From NCBI GenBank assembly GCA_040222875.1, contig JAVKCG010000009.1:62001-126000 (forward strand): a DNA stretch of 64,000 nucleotides, read 5' to 3'. The stretch comes from JAJCYL01 sp040222875. GTDB lineage: Bacteria; Bacteroidota; Bacteroidia; Cytophagales; Cyclobacteriaceae. Below the pieces are notes generated by a model that did no database searches, was not told the DNA's origin, and was given only the letters and a program-made list of their open reading frames with translations. Position 1 is the first letter of the stretch. Every line of letters starts with the position of its first letter. Made by a program: the position numbers and the translations under genes. Of the stretch, positions 1 through 10,200 are shown in pieces.

Positions 1-1837
1 CGGTTACCTTCTCTGATTGGCTGATTTTAAGATAATCTTTCTCATAAAGCTTCACATAATTTTCTTCTAACAAAAGGGCGGTGAAGGTATTGACGATTTC
101 ATGTATGGGCTCTTCTTCGTTGAGCTGATAGACATATTTGCCGCCTTCAATTTTTGCGAAACTCCGCTTCAATCGGTCACCATAAAAATAGTTTGTGTAA
201 AACCTGCCAATCACCTTTTTCCTCGCAAAGGAGTAGCGGACCATTGGGCCATAAACCAGCCTTCTATTGGAATCTAGTGAACTTCTGAATTGAAAGTCAT
301 AATAAAAGTTGTAACCTTCTACTGTGTTGTAGCGAACGGTTTCTAACGGTGCATTCAGGCGCAACCTCGTTTTATCTGAAATTTTAAAATTGTCCCCCAC
401 AATAACATCGTAGAATTGAAATCCCTTTCGCTTTGCATTTTTGGTTGAATCTTTTTGTACCTCAATTTTCTCAACCCTGGTAAGGCTGTCCATTGTGAAA
501 TAGCCCTTCCGCTCATAAGAGGTAAGGGGTACAGGACGGATTGAATTCCAGAACAGTGAATCGTTGTGGTATTCGGTTGTAGAATCAGAGATTATGGTGA
601 CATCTGAAGTGATGTCTTCAACATCAAACTCTTCCAATTCTGCTTTTTCGTATTCCCTCATCAGCTTTCTCAGATCTTTTCTGGAAACCTCTTTTTGATT
701 AGCCAGTTTTTCGAAAGTTTCATCGGTGGAGGTTTTTTCTTTTGTAATGGATGGTACTGGTTCTTCTTCCACTTTTTCATCGATCACGGTTACCTCAAAT
801 TCCAGGTCGGGGTTTAAGGTGATCTCATAATCTTGCAAAGTGCCGAGGTAGTTGTATTCAAATTCGAAACCGAAAAAAGTACCAGTTACGTCCACTTTAT
901 GGCTTATTGTAAGCCATGCCACGCCATCAATGGGTTGATAGCGCTGGTTGATTTGAAATTGTATGCCCAACTCAGTGGTTGACAAATTCAGGCTGTGGAT
1001 ACTCCAGTAATCATCAACTATATAAATGAAGCCATCAAATACATTTTCACCCCGGCTTCTTGGGGTCACTTTTATTTTGTTGATCAAATAGTCCGACTCC
1101 ATAAAATATCCCTGGTATTCAAATCTGTAGTAGGCAAATGCCTTTGGGGATAGGGGGGAGATAGCATTTTTTACCGTGGGCTCATAAAAACTCTCCGTTA
1201 TAATTTCAGCGGCTCCATTGTCGTTATCCTCTCCCTGTGAATGCACAGCAATGACTTTCTGCTCTATCCTGTCAGGGCGCTGAAATGTCAATTCACTTAC
1301 AGATTCAGAAGTGAACGACATGGTAGAGTCAATCCCTTCTTTGGCTATCTGTTTTCTTAGAAAAAAGGGCGAATCAATCAATCTGCCTGACCCCTTTACA
1401 TAGACTGTTGCTTTATATGAATCCAATTGCTGAGTGTGGTATTTGGCTTTGGCGATCGCTTTCCGCATAATCGTATATGACGGATCTTCCCGCCCTGCTC
1501 TAATCTCAATTTCTTTTAGGATTATTACCTGAGGTTTTAGGGTGATGTCCAGTTCAATTAACTCATTTTTCACCTCAACAAACTTTACCTGGCTTTCGAA
1601 TCCTGTGTATTGAAAAACGATATCATATTTTCCGTGGCCTAGCCGCAGTTCATAAAACCCCTCAATATTAGAAGCCGCACCTGTTTTTAGGTTACGGATA
1701 TAGACCGTTGCAAACGGCAACACTTCACCATCTGTTGATTTAATTATCCCTGAAACACTCGTTTGCTGTGCATATACGCAATGGAATGAGCAATTGAAAA
1801 CGAGTATGCTCAATACAAACAGGCGGATTAAATACAC
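1..1837 (-). CDS. DUF5686/carboxypeptidase-regulatory-like outer membrane protein, 3' partial
   Basis: The frame is open from 1837 to the window edge, about 612 codons. The first in-frame start after an upstream TAA is a GTG at 1837; it gives a plausible signal peptide ending near VYAQ. Residues 26-110 form a CarboxypepD_reg-like beta-sandwich (TSVSGIIKSTDGEVLPFATV, then a GFYEL motif). The rest, with an acidic linker and long beta-rich stretches, matches DUF5686 proteins of Bacteroidota, thought to be outer-membrane associated. The C-terminal barrel would lie outside the window. It is divergent from the DUF6702 gene with only 74 bases between. The family is recognised from sequence; its function is not known to me. 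Confidence 0.8.
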   Translation of the reverse strand, partial: MYLIRLFVLSILVFNCSFHCVYAQQTSVSGIIKSTDGEVLPFATVYIRNLKTGAASNIEGFYELRLGHGKYDIVFQYTGFESQVKFVEVKNELIELDITLKPQVIILKEIEIRAGREDPSYTIMRKAIAKAKYHTQQLDSYKATVYVKGSGRLIDSPFFLRKQIAKEGIDSTMSFTSESVSELTFQRPDRIEQKVIAVHSQGEDNDNGAAEIITESFYEPTVKNAISPLSPKAFAYYRFEYQGYFMESDYLINKIKVTPRSRGENVFDGFIYIVDDYWSIHSLNLSTTELGIQFQINQRYQPIDGVAWLTISHKVDVTGTFFGFEFEYNYLGTLQDYEITLNPDLEFEVTVIDEKVEEEPVPSITKEKTSTDETFEKLANQKEVSRKDLRKLMREYEKAELEEFDVEDITSDVTIISDSTTEYHNDSLFWNSIRPVPLTSYERKGYFTMDSLTRVEKIEVQKDSTKNAKRKGFQFYDVIVGDNFKISDKTRLRLNAPLETVRYNTVEGYNFYYDFQFRSSLDSNRRLVYGPMVRYSFARKKVIGRFYTNYFYGDRLKRSFAKIEGGKYVYQLNEEEPIHEIVNTFTALLLEENYVKLYEKDYLKISQSEKVT

Positions 1838-1911
1838 AGTTTATGACCTTTAGGTTTGCAGATGTAAATAGTAAATAAGAGGTTGCGTATCAATTTCTCT
1901 AAAGATGTGAA

Positions 1912-2379
1912 ATGGCTGTTTTTTTGAGTTTATTGCTAATCTGGTACCATGCCATTTATATAAGTGTAACAGAAATGAGCCAGGCGGATGTCAACGAAGG
2001 GCTTGCAATAAAGATGAAAATTTTCACAGATGATTTGGAAGATGGCATTTACAATCTCTCTAAAAAATCAGTGAACCTTTCGCAGGAACCAGGAAAACAT
2101 CTATCTGAAATCGAAAATTATTTACAATCAAAATTTGAACTAAAACTCAATGACGAAAAGCAACTACCAAAAGTAACAAGCGCCGAGAATACCGGGGATG
2201 CTACCTGGATTGACCTGGAAGTTCCTTTTGAGAACCCTATTCGCTCTATAGACATCGATCATGGGCTTTTAACTGAGTTATTTGACAGTCAGTCCAATGT
2301 GGTAACGGTTGATATTCTTGGTGAAAAACGCTTTTTGCGCCTCAGTAAAAGCAATAAAAAAGCGACCCTCAATTTTTGA
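1912..2379 (+). CDS. DUF6702 family protein
   Basis: A 155-residue protein with a hydrophobic N-terminus (residues 1-20) acting as signal peptide or anchor, then the family core with YISVTEM near residue 17 and KIFTDDLED near residue 36. This pattern matches DUF6702, small exported Bacteroidota proteins often placed near peptidase or membrane-protein genes. The ATG at 1912 is the only reasonable start, and a little signal sequence may be missing compared with relatives. The last codons lie inside the hairpin that terminates the opposing gene. No function can be given. Confidence 0.75.
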   Translation: MAVFLSLLLIWYHAIYISVTEMSQADVNEGLAIKMKIFTDDLEDGIYNLSKKSVNLSQEPGKHLSEIENYLQSKFELKLNDEKQLPKVTSAENTGDATWIDLEVPFENPIRSIDIDHGLLTELFDSQSNVVTVDILGEKRFLRLSKSNKKATLNF

Positions 2380-2387
2380 GGGCCGCT
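2355..2387 (-). terminator. Intrinsic terminator of the 2411-3169 lipoprotein gene
   Basis: A 12-bp stem (AGCGACCCTCAA paired with TTGAGGGCCGCT, one mismatch) with a 3-nt loop. On the minus strand it is followed by a T-run, so it fits a terminator for the leftward gene. It overlaps the stop codon of the convergent DUF6702 gene. Confidence 0.75.
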
Positions 2388-2410
2388 TAGTCTAAATTGA
2401 TAGTACTAGG

Positions 2411-3169
2411 TTAAATTTTTTCGATGCAATAAATGACTACTGGAAGTGATGGGCCGGGATAGGCCTGACAAATACCAATATTCGGATCGGACTGAAACGG
2501 TTCTGATAAGCCAACACCCACTTTATACCTGCCTTCCTCCAATTCATTGGAGCTGAGTATTGATAAACTGCCGAGATAGCTTGGTTGCAGATAAACCGGT
2601 CCACCATCGACTTCAGCATATTTGAACCAGGTATTAGCGAAAAGGCCATCGCCACAAATTACGTCCTCGGCATCAATTTCAAAGATGCAGTCTTGCGATT
2701 CTGGAAATGCTGGCATGCCATAAACTGCCACCCAACTTGACATATCGTAAGCATTTACCACCCTAAAGATTACGTTGCCATCAGTCATTGCCTGCTTGAT
2801 CTCAGCTACTTTGCCGACTTCAAGAGGTACGGTGGTCGTAGGATAAGCTTCACATGTGTCACCGTTACCGGAGTGCACCAAATTGAGTTCGACCAAAACT
2901 TGTGTTCCCACTTTCTTGATGCTGTGAGTAAAATCAAAAATGTGTGCTTCACACCCACCGCTATACCTAACCGTTACATCTACGGTGGAATCGCCCACCA
3001 CTACATCAGCAATTTCAAAACCATCGCCGGATGGGTCGATGATTCCCGGGGCAAATTGATTATTGTCATCAACAATTATGGAAGTGTTGTCGTCCCCAAA
3101 GGGGAGTTCATCATCGCCACATGCTGTTATAACAGCCAGGCAAATTAAGAATGAGATAGTTCGTGTCAT
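2411..3169 (-). CDS. Hypothetical lipoprotein
   Basis: A 252-residue protein starting MTRTISFLICLAVITACGDD, a clear SPII signal with the lipidated Cys at residue 17. The acidic stretch right after it (GDDELPFGDDN) is the kind of sequence that promotes surface export of Bacteroidota lipoproteins. Several further cysteines (around residues 73, 103, 161, 172 and the C-terminus) could form disulfides. It has its own terminator at 2355-2387 and sits downstream of rsgA by about 50 bases. I do not recognise a domain; it is predicted to be a beta-rich cell-envelope protein. Confidence 0.75.
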   Translation of the reverse strand: MTRTISFLICLAVITACGDDELPFGDDNTSIIVDDNNQFAPGIIDPSGDGFEIADVVVGDSTVDVTVRYSGGCEAHIFDFTHSIKKVGTQVLVELNLVHSGNGDTCEAYPTTTVPLEVGKVAEIKQAMTDGNVIFRVVNAYDMSSWVAVYGMPAFPESQDCIFEIDAEDVICGDGLFANTWFKYAEVDGGPVYLQPSYLGSLSILSSNELEEGRYKVGVGLSEPFQSDPNIGICQAYPGPSLPVVIYCIEKI

Positions 3170-3221
3170 TTGTTTTATTGGATATAAACCTAAGACCGCG
3201 GAAGCAGAGATATGGTTGGAA

Positions 3222-4145
3222 TTACCTGTGAGATTCTTCCTCTTTGAACATGCTCAAATAGCTGATATACCTGCTCTCAGAAATGTCACCATTGTTAACT
3301 GCCTCATGCACAGCACAATAAGGTTCATGAATATGGGTGCAGTTATGAAATTTACATTCACCTAAGAGTTCACGCATCTCTGGAAAATAGTGCCCAAGCT
3401 CTTCGTCGTAAATTTCGCTCAGCCCAAGTTCTTTAATGCCTGGTGTATCGATCACGAAAGATTTTTCATTGATCGCAAACATTTCAGCAAAGGTGGTAGT
3501 GTGCACACCTTTGTTGGCGAATTTGGAAACCTCCGCTGTCTTTTGATTAAGGTCAGGGATTAGGTTATTCAATAATGTTGATTTACCAACACCGCTATGA
3601 CCGGCAATAAGCGAAGTCTTGTTTTCGAATAAGGGTTTCAGCTTATTTACCTGGGTTTGATCGAGTGCGCTAATCAATTCCACGGGATAACCAATCGATT
3701 CGTAGGTGGACCTATAGCTTTCGAATTTTTTCAAATCCTTCGATTTCATCTGGTCTTGCTTGTTCCAAATGAGGAGTGCCGGGATTCGATAGGTTTCTGC
3801 GGTTACCAAAAAGCGGTCAATAAAGCCCAGGGATGTTCGAGGTAGGGCGAGTGTTGCTATTAAAACGGCCTGGTCAATGTTAGATGCGAGGATGTGGCTG
3901 TGCTCTGTTTTTTTGATGGCTTTCCGAACAATGTAATTCTGACGGGGCTCAATTCCGGCGATAACCCAGGTGCCATCACCCGTGGCCTCCTTTTCAATCT
4001 TCACTTTATCGCCGACAGCTATGGGATTGGTAATTTTCTTATCATCTAACTTGAATTTGCCCTTGAGCCGGCAAGACAAATGTTCACCATCCTCAGTGCG
4101 GACGTCGTACCACGATCCAGTCGATTTGACTACAACACCTATCAT
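3222..4145 (-). CDS. rsgA: Ribosome small-subunit-dependent GTPase A (RsgA/YjeQ)
   Basis: A circularly permuted GTPase that checks late 30S subunit maturation. The sequence has an N-terminal OB-fold (residues 1-70), then G4 NKQD (128-131) ahead of G1 GHSGVGKST (182-190) and G3 DTPG (233-236), the order specific to this family. A zinc knuckle follows (C264, C269, H271, C277). At 307 residues it has normal length. The start codon overlaps the stop codon of waaA by 4 bases (ATGA), so the two genes are probably translationally coupled. Confidence 0.95.
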   Translation of the reverse strand: MIGVVVKSTGSWYDVRTEDGEHLSCRLKGKFKLDDKKITNPIAVGDKVKIEKEATGDGTWVIAGIEPRQNYIVRKAIKKTEHSHILASNIDQAVLIATLALPRTSLGFIDRFLVTAETYRIPALLIWNKQDQMKSKDLKKFESYRSTYESIGYPVELISALDQTQVNKLKPLFENKTSLIAGHSGVGKSTLLNNLIPDLNQKTAEVSKFANKGVHTTTFAEMFAINEKSFVIDTPGIKELGLSEIYDEELGHYFPEMRELLGECKFHNCTHIHEPYCAVHEAVNNGDISESRYISYLSMFKEEESHR

Positions 4146-5380
4146 AAGTAGGCCGAAATTAACTCCATAATTTTATCCGTTGCCCCTGTATTTTCTTCAA
4201 CATAATTGCGACACACATTTCCTCGCTTTTGCATAATGCTAGTGTTCTGCATCAACAATTCAATTTCATCTAATAGTTGTTGTGATGACTTGATCGGTTT
4301 AGCTCCGCCTAATTCGCAAAGATCAGTAGCTTCTTTGAATTTTTGATTCGTGGGATGATCGCCAAATAGCACAGGGATCCCGTAGGTAGATGGTTCCAAA
4401 ATGTTATGAAGCGTTCCATTAAACGCCCCACCGACATAGGCGATATTGGCGTATTGATAAATGCTTGAAAGCAACCCAATGGAATCAATTATTAGGATAG
4501 ACTGAGAGTCTCGGTCAGTCACCATATTGCTGTGTAGCTGATATGGATTTGACAAAGATTGGATGACCTCATTCAAAAAACTTGCTTCAATCTGGTGTGG
4601 GGCAATTATCACTCTCAGTTCAAGGCTCATTAAGTCATCAAGAATAGGGGCAATGATTCTCATATCTGAAGGCCATACACTTCCAAAAACTATGACGCTT
4701 TGGCTCCCCTTAAATTCCTGAACCTGATTGATGGATTTAGGGTTTTTAGCCAACTGATAAACCCGATCAAATCGGGTATCACTTGTTAGTGAAACATTGG
4801 TAATTCCGATAGATTTTAATAGTTCAACCGACGCCTGATCCTGAACCATTAAATAATTAAAGCGCTTCAAGAAACCACGATAGAATCCGCCGAAAGGCCT
4901 GAAAAATAGCTGGTGCTTCCGAAAAATAGACGATACACTGATTACTGGTATATGCCGTTCATTAAGTTCGGTCAAATAATTCAGCCAAAATTCATATTTG
5001 ACAAAGCCAGCCAGCTTTATGTCAAATAACTGGATAAAAGTTTGAGCATTTTTTGGTGTATCAAAGGGTAGATATGTGACCAAATCAGCTTGTTTATAAT
5101 CCCTTCGTACTTCATAGCCCGAAGGCGAATAAAAAGTAAGCAGGACTTTGCAGTTAGTTCTTTGGGATTTGATACTTTCTATCAATGGCCTAGCTTGTTC
5201 AAACTCACCAAGGGAGGCACAATGAAACCAAATCCATTGCCCTGAACTGTCTTTTGATTGAAGATTTTTTATTAAACCTCGACGGCCCTGTGTGAATTGC
5301 CTGGCTCTTTTGTTAAACGGTGAGATTAGACTGAGGAAAGCATAATAAATGTAAAGAGCTATGTTGTAGAGAAAGTGCAT
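4142..5380 (-). CDS. waaA: 3-deoxy-D-manno-octulosonic acid transferase (KdtA/WaaA)
   Basis: A membrane-anchored glycosyltransferase (412 residues) that adds Kdo to lipid A precursor, which implies an LPS-producing outer membrane. An N-terminal membrane anchor (residues 3-20) is followed by the donor/acceptor motif HCASLGEFEQARPL near residue 55 and a second Rossmann domain with GGAFNGTLHNILEPS near residue 317, both typical of the GT30 family. It lies upstream of rsgA with a 4-base overlap. The number of Kdo units added cannot be read from sequence. Confidence 0.92.
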   Translation of the reverse strand: MHFLYNIALYIYYAFLSLISPFNKRARQFTQGRRGLIKNLQSKDSSGQWIWFHCASLGEFEQARPLIESIKSQRTNCKVLLTFYSPSGYEVRRDYKQADLVTYLPFDTPKNAQTFIQLFDIKLAGFVKYEFWLNYLTELNERHIPVISVSSIFRKHQLFFRPFGGFYRGFLKRFNYLMVQDQASVELLKSIGITNVSLTSDTRFDRVYQLAKNPKSINQVQEFKGSQSVIVFGSVWPSDMRIIAPILDDLMSLELRVIIAPHQIEASFLNEVIQSLSNPYQLHSNMVTDRDSQSILIIDSIGLLSSIYQYANIAYVGGAFNGTLHNILEPSTYGIPVLFGDHPTNQKFKEATDLCELGGAKPIKSSQQLLDEIELLMQNTSIMQKRGNVCRNYVEENTGATDKIMELISAYL

Positions 5381-5427
5381 CTGAGTGATGCAAAACTATT
5401 TAATGGTGGGTAATTTGAGGTTGATGT

Positions 5428-5536
5428 GACCAGCTATCATTCCTAAACCGAACAGTTCAATATCTATCAGTGTACCGGATAACTTTAGCCTTTGCAAAAT
5501 AGGCTCAGAGAACTTATGGATGATAGTGTATGTTAG
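5428..5536 (-). other. attC-like recombination site (E3) downstream of the Abi gene
   Basis: Read on the minus strand it starts six bases after the Abi stop with TCTAACATACAC and ends with TAGCTGGTC. The ends pair imperfectly (CTATCAT with ATGATAG), and an inner stem AGCCT/AGGCT is present. Its 109-nt length and the end signature GACCAGCTA ... GTATGTTA match the elements at 14902 and 40862, although the arm sequence differs. A GTTA core is not visible at the far end. No T-run follows, so it is not a normal terminator. Confidence 0.55.
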
Positions 5537-5541
5537 ATGCT

Positions 5542-6222
5542 TTAGATGTTGTTGACCTGATCAATTTTGGCATTAATTCCGTTGAAGTACTCAGCATATG
5601 TTGATAAATCCGAGTCAATCCAAGTTAACATTTCAAATATTTCATCACGGATGTTTTCGGCTTCACTAAAGTCTATGTTCTGACCATCAAAACAAATTGG
5701 TTCGTTGTGGTAGACTCGGTTTCTGAATTCTCTAATCCTATTTAACTTCTGAGAAATTATACTTCGATTTACGTTGCTAGGTTTCTCCGGAAAACAATGG
5801 ATTACAATACCGCCGATTAATCTATAATGATGAGGTTCGAACAATGAAGTCCAAAACGCAAGTGACTGTTCCGCAATAACTTTACCTGATGAGATAGCTC
5901 CCCCTTTTCTTCTTATTGTTCTTTCAGCTTTATCGACAGAATTTTTCAGAAAGAATCTTGATGCTCTCAGAGAGTTGTTATTCATGAATCCGCTTTTCTC
6001 CGCAATTATCCAGTTGGGGTTAGTGAAATATGACGTTATTTGATAGTTCACTGAATTTCTAAGGAAAATTTCAAATAAATTAAGAACAGGATAAAAAGCT
6101 TGGCTTACTCTTAAGTTAATTCTGTACAGTTGTTGAGCCTTTGTTTTAGAATTTCCTGCAGCAACAAGGAAACGTTGCAATCTTTGTTGAGAAAGGAAAT
6201 ATTCTAGTTTGTTGTACTCCAA
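5542..6222 (-). CDS. Abi family HEPN protein
   Basis: Abortive-infection-like protein. The conserved Abi_2 beginning (LEYFLSQQRLQRFL, then LYRINLRVSQAFYPVLNLFEIFLRN) and the C-terminal motif RNRVYHNEPI fit the HEPN fold; R-N-R-V-Y-H is the Rx4H ribonuclease motif (R167-H172 if counted from 6222). I place the start at a TTG at 6222, because homology begins there and a TACATTTTG -7-like box lies just upstream. The same frame stays open to 6387, but those 55 residues look unrelated to the family. Its 3' end is followed by an attC-like element, suggesting a mobile cassette. Confidence 0.75.
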   Translation of the reverse strand: MEYNKLEYFLSQQRLQRFLVAAGNSKTKAQQLYRINLRVSQAFYPVLNLFEIFLRNSVNYQITSYFTNPNWIIAEKSGFMNNNSLRASRFFLKNSVDKAERTIRRKGGAISSGKVIAEQSLAFWTSLFEPHHYRLIGGIVIHCFPEKPSNVNRSIISQKLNRIREFRNRVYHNEPICFDGQNIDFSEAENIRDEIFEMLTWIDSDLSTYAEYFNGINAKIDQVNNI

Positions 6223-6519
6223 GTTTCTGTAAATCAGTAACAAAATGTAAAAATACGGCGTATATTTGCATTGTAATGCTTGATCAAGCCTCTTCCTTAT
6301 TAGGAACGTAATCAAGTTTAAGAAATAGTCTCTGAGAAATCGGGGACTTTTTTGTTGCCCTGTCTCGTCCTGAATAGGTTGACACAAAACTCATAGTGCA
6401 GTATTCAACTGACCAATTCCCCAACAGCCTTAGCAGACTAAGCTGCCTTATAATCTGAAACCAAATCCTCACCATCAGTGTAGGCACACTCAAAGTCATC
6501 AGATGAGTAAATTAAGACC
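6223..6519. other. Non-coding stretch upstream of the Abi gene
   Basis: No convincing gene. Short overlapping leftward frames (to 6387 and 6499) have no recognisable domain. A TACATTTTG box on the minus strand near 6245 could be the Abi promoter. The segment around 6360-6390 resembles insertion-sequence end DNA to me, but I cannot confirm this by eye. Confidence 0.4.
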
Positions 6520-7008
6520 TTACAATTCAACAATTGGCTTTTGAATGGCAAGGTTATTAGGATAACTCACAATTTTATTTTCACTTGTTTTAATTTTAAT
6601 TGAGAAAATAGTTATATCTGTCACTTTGCCCTCGACAGAATTGTCCCCGTCAATGATCCTTACAGTTGATCCTATCTTGAAAGGAAAGTAGAAGAACAGG
6701 ATTACAGATGACGTTACATTGCTCAGGATGGACCATTGTGCGAAAAGACCAATGCCTGCAATTGTGAAGAAGGATGCAAAATAAATGGAAAGACCACGGA
6801 GCGATATCTCCCAAACTATTGCTATGAAGACCAAAAAAATCAACGCAATGAGGTAGCCTGTTAGCTTCCGAACATAAAGCACTCGGGTTTCCTCATGGTC
6901 ATGTTTCATACCATGCCTTATAATCAGCCGCCGGGTAATTCTGCGGGTAATCAGGTAGAGCACTGCTATACCTATCGAAATGGCTATTTGTATGTAAAGT
7001 CGATCCAT
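6520..7008 (-). CDS. Small mechanosensitive ion channel (MscS family)
   Basis: A 162-residue membrane protein with two or three transmembrane segments followed by the MscS pore helix and beta domain. The pore region reads FFTIAGIGLFAQWSILSNVTS, followed by PFKIGSTVRIID, the usual MscS junction. It is much shorter than E. coli MscS (286 residues) and lacks most of the C-terminal cage, as in other minimal MscS proteins. Predicted role: release of solutes on hypo-osmotic shock. It is divergent from the large secreted protein gene. Confidence 0.85.
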   Translation of the reverse strand: MDRLYIQIAISIGIAVLYLITRRITRRLIIRHGMKHDHEETRVLYVRKLTGYLIALIFLVFIAIVWEISLRGLSIYFASFFTIAGIGLFAQWSILSNVTSSVILFFYFPFKIGSTVRIIDGDNSVEGKVTDITIFSIKIKTSENKIVSYPNNLAIQKPIVEL

Positions 7009-7024
7009 TGTCTTGGTTTTTTAG

Positions 7025-7032
7025 CAAAGCTA
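7025..7032 (-). promoter_or_regulatory. Putative -7 box for the MscS gene
   Basis: TAGCTTTG on the minus strand matches the Bacteroidota TAnnTTTG element, 17 bases before the ATG. No clear TTG at the usual spacing upstream. Confidence 0.4.
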
Positions 7033-7208
7033 ATGGTGTGCATAGAAATGACTCATAAAACATTAAGATTGGTTATCAGTTGATGTACTAATTATAAAAA
7101 TCGCAAAATGAGTACCCTTTGAAACATATTTTTCATCGAGATATCTAAGGCATTCATCGAATAGTTTAACGGGTTGTATGGAATCCCCTCTAATTTTATA
7201 GGTGTAGG

Positions 7209-10200
7209 ATGCTGATTTCAAAAAAGGTTATGATGTTAAGACAGATTATTACTGGCTTTCTGATATTGATGACTTATATCTCAGAGGGTGCTAATTATTT
7301 TTGGGTTGGAGATGGTGGAAACTGGAGTGATTTTAGTAACCATTGGGCCACCTCTTCAGGTGGTAGTTCTTTCCATGGCTCTGCTCCAACTGTTGGCGAT
7401 GATGTCTTTTTTGATGCCAATTCGTTTTCCTCAGGCAGTCAAACTGTAACAATCGATGTGGACGCTAACGCTCTAAATCTTGATTTTACTGGCGTTACCA
7501 ATTCACCTGACCTCGCAGGTGCAGCCGCAAGAACATTAACTGTGGCTGCGGATTTGACTTTTATTGCAGCCCAAAGCATTTCTTTTACGGGAACCATTTC
7601 GCTAACTGGCTCTAATGATGTGACAGTGAACGTCGGTGATGCAGTAAAAACCATTCCTGACCTCGAATTTCCAAATGCTACAGGGAATGTTGTAATTAAC
7701 ACTGGAAGTGTGGCCAACACAACGGATAGGATCACTTTCGGTGATATCACACTTTCTGGAGATGGGGTTGAATTCGATTTAGAAAGTGCTGATGCCAGCA
7801 GTAATGCCAAAACTATTGGCAATATCACTTTACCAAATGATTGCAATTTCGAGATTTCAGGGCCCAATGCATCTTCCTTTGGTGATGCTGTCAGAACGAT
7901 TATCTCAGGAAACTTTGTTACAGGTGATGATCCGAATGGTCAGTTCAGGGGGCAGTACATGGAGTTTCAAGGCGACTTGACCTTTGGCAATACAGGTGAA
8001 TGCCGCTGGACTCATAGGGCTGAATTTACCGGCACAAATTTTACAATAGGAAGCAGTTCAGGCAATCACTACGAATTCTCAAATGATGTTCAGATAGGTA
8101 ACAATATTAGCATCAATGGAAATACAACATTAGAATTTGATAACGAAACCGATGTGTCAGGTGACCTCACTGTGGCTGCCTTTGCGGAACTCAACATTTT
8201 GACCACCGCAAGCGCAGGAGATACAGATTTTAGCATCACCGGAACCACAACAATAAATAGCAGTGCGACCGTAATTGCTGGGGCTACCACTGCAACCGAC
8301 GATTTTAGTTTTGGCGATATCAATTGCGGAGGGTCTGTGGAACTAACATTCCAAAATGGAAGTGGAGCTGTGAGCATAGCCAATCTTAGCGTTGGAGCAT
8401 TTGATATCATAGAGTTTAATGCTAACAGTACCACTACATTCAGCGGAGATATCACCTCAAACGGTGACTGTTCTGATTGGCGTATTCTTCGGTCTTCGAC
8501 CGCAGGCGATCAAGCCGATTTGAGTTTCGGCGGTAACCAGACTGTTTCCGGTAACCTGATCAGGGACTTAAGCGTATCTGGTGCCACTTTTGACGCCGAC
8601 GATGGCCTAAATGATGGTAACAATAGCGGCATCACTTTCAATTCAAATCATGCACCAACAACATTGTATTGGCGTCAGATAAATTCTGGAGACTGGTCTG
8701 ATACAAATAGCTGGTCAACAAGCTCAGGCGGAGGTTCAGGATCTTGCGTTCCCGGCCCATCAGACGATGTGATTTTTGATGCTAATTCATTCACTGGGGC
8801 TAACCCCACTTTCACGATGGATTTAGATCAGGCATTTGTCGATAACGTGGATATGTCGGCAATAAATACCGCAGTATCATGGGAAGGTTCAGTATCAAAT
8901 GAGTTAATCGTTTATGGGAATTTTATTTTCGATTCTGACGTAACCAACAACTTTACTGGGCCTACCACTTTTACCGACGGGAGTTCGAATACCATCGACA
9001 TGAACGATGGAAATTTTAGTGGTGATGTGAATATCGCAGGCGGCACCTGGGATTTAATCGATAATCTGGATATCGATGGTGATAATTCAGATTTAACGAT
9101 AGAGAGCGGTACGCTAGATGCAGCGACTTTCGACATCAATCTCGAAAATGACTGGACAGTAATGTCTGGAGCCACTTTTACTGCCGGTACTGGTACCGTA
9201 ACCTTTGATGGTCAGAATTCAAGCACCGACCAAAATATTGATGCAGGTGGCAGTGCATTTTATAATTTAACAGTTGATCGTCAGAGTAGTAATGGATCCT
9301 CGATAGTGCGCTTAGATGCCGTTATTACTATATCTAATAATTTCAATATCAGCCAGGGTAGATTTTACGATGACGGCTTTCAAATTACAGGTAATGCCAC
9401 TGGAACACTCAACATAAATAACGGGGAACGTCTTCGGTTAGGAACGAGTACTGTGTCAACGTCATTCCCGACCAATTTCACTGATGCCAATATCGATATG
9501 AACAACACTGGTCGGGTAGAATATAATTCAAGGTTGGATCAGGATATTCGGGGCAACATTACTTACGGCAATCTTTTCCTTAATGGTGGCGGTTCTTCAT
9601 CCCGAACTAAAACCCTGCAAGGTGGTCCTATAACTGTAAACCGGACTTTATCCATTCAGTCATTTAATGATTTTGACGACAATGGTTTTCAAATAACTGG
9701 TACGGCAGGACAAGAGGTTATAATGCAAGCAAATACCACCCTAACACTTGGCAATGCAACCACTACCACTCAATTTCCTACCAATTATGACATTTTCACC
9801 ATAGATGCCAATTCAACAATCGTTTATGCATCAGGACAAAATGATTCGCAAACAATCAAAGATTTAAACGGGGGTGGGGATGCCAGCTATGGCAATTTGA
9901 CCCTGACCAATACATCAGGAGTTTCAAGAACCAAAGATTTGGATGGAAATATAGATGTCAGGGGCGATTTAACAATTGGCACCGATAATACAATGGATGT
10001 TACCGGAAGCAATTTCAACATTACGCTTCAGGGTAATTTGACTGTTGCCTCTGGTAGTTCTATTATCTTTCAGCAAGGCACATTTACTGTTAATGGGTCA
10101 ACAGCTCAGACAATCGATTTTGGAGGCGGCACCCCCGACATGTACAACTTTACGGTGAATAATTCCGCAGGCATCCTAGTAAACGATGATATTAGCATAA

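Noticed and set aside
6284..6499. Leftward frame of 71 codons upstream of the Abi gene
   Set aside because: No recognisable domain, overlaps another frame and lies in a likely junction region; not supported as a gene.
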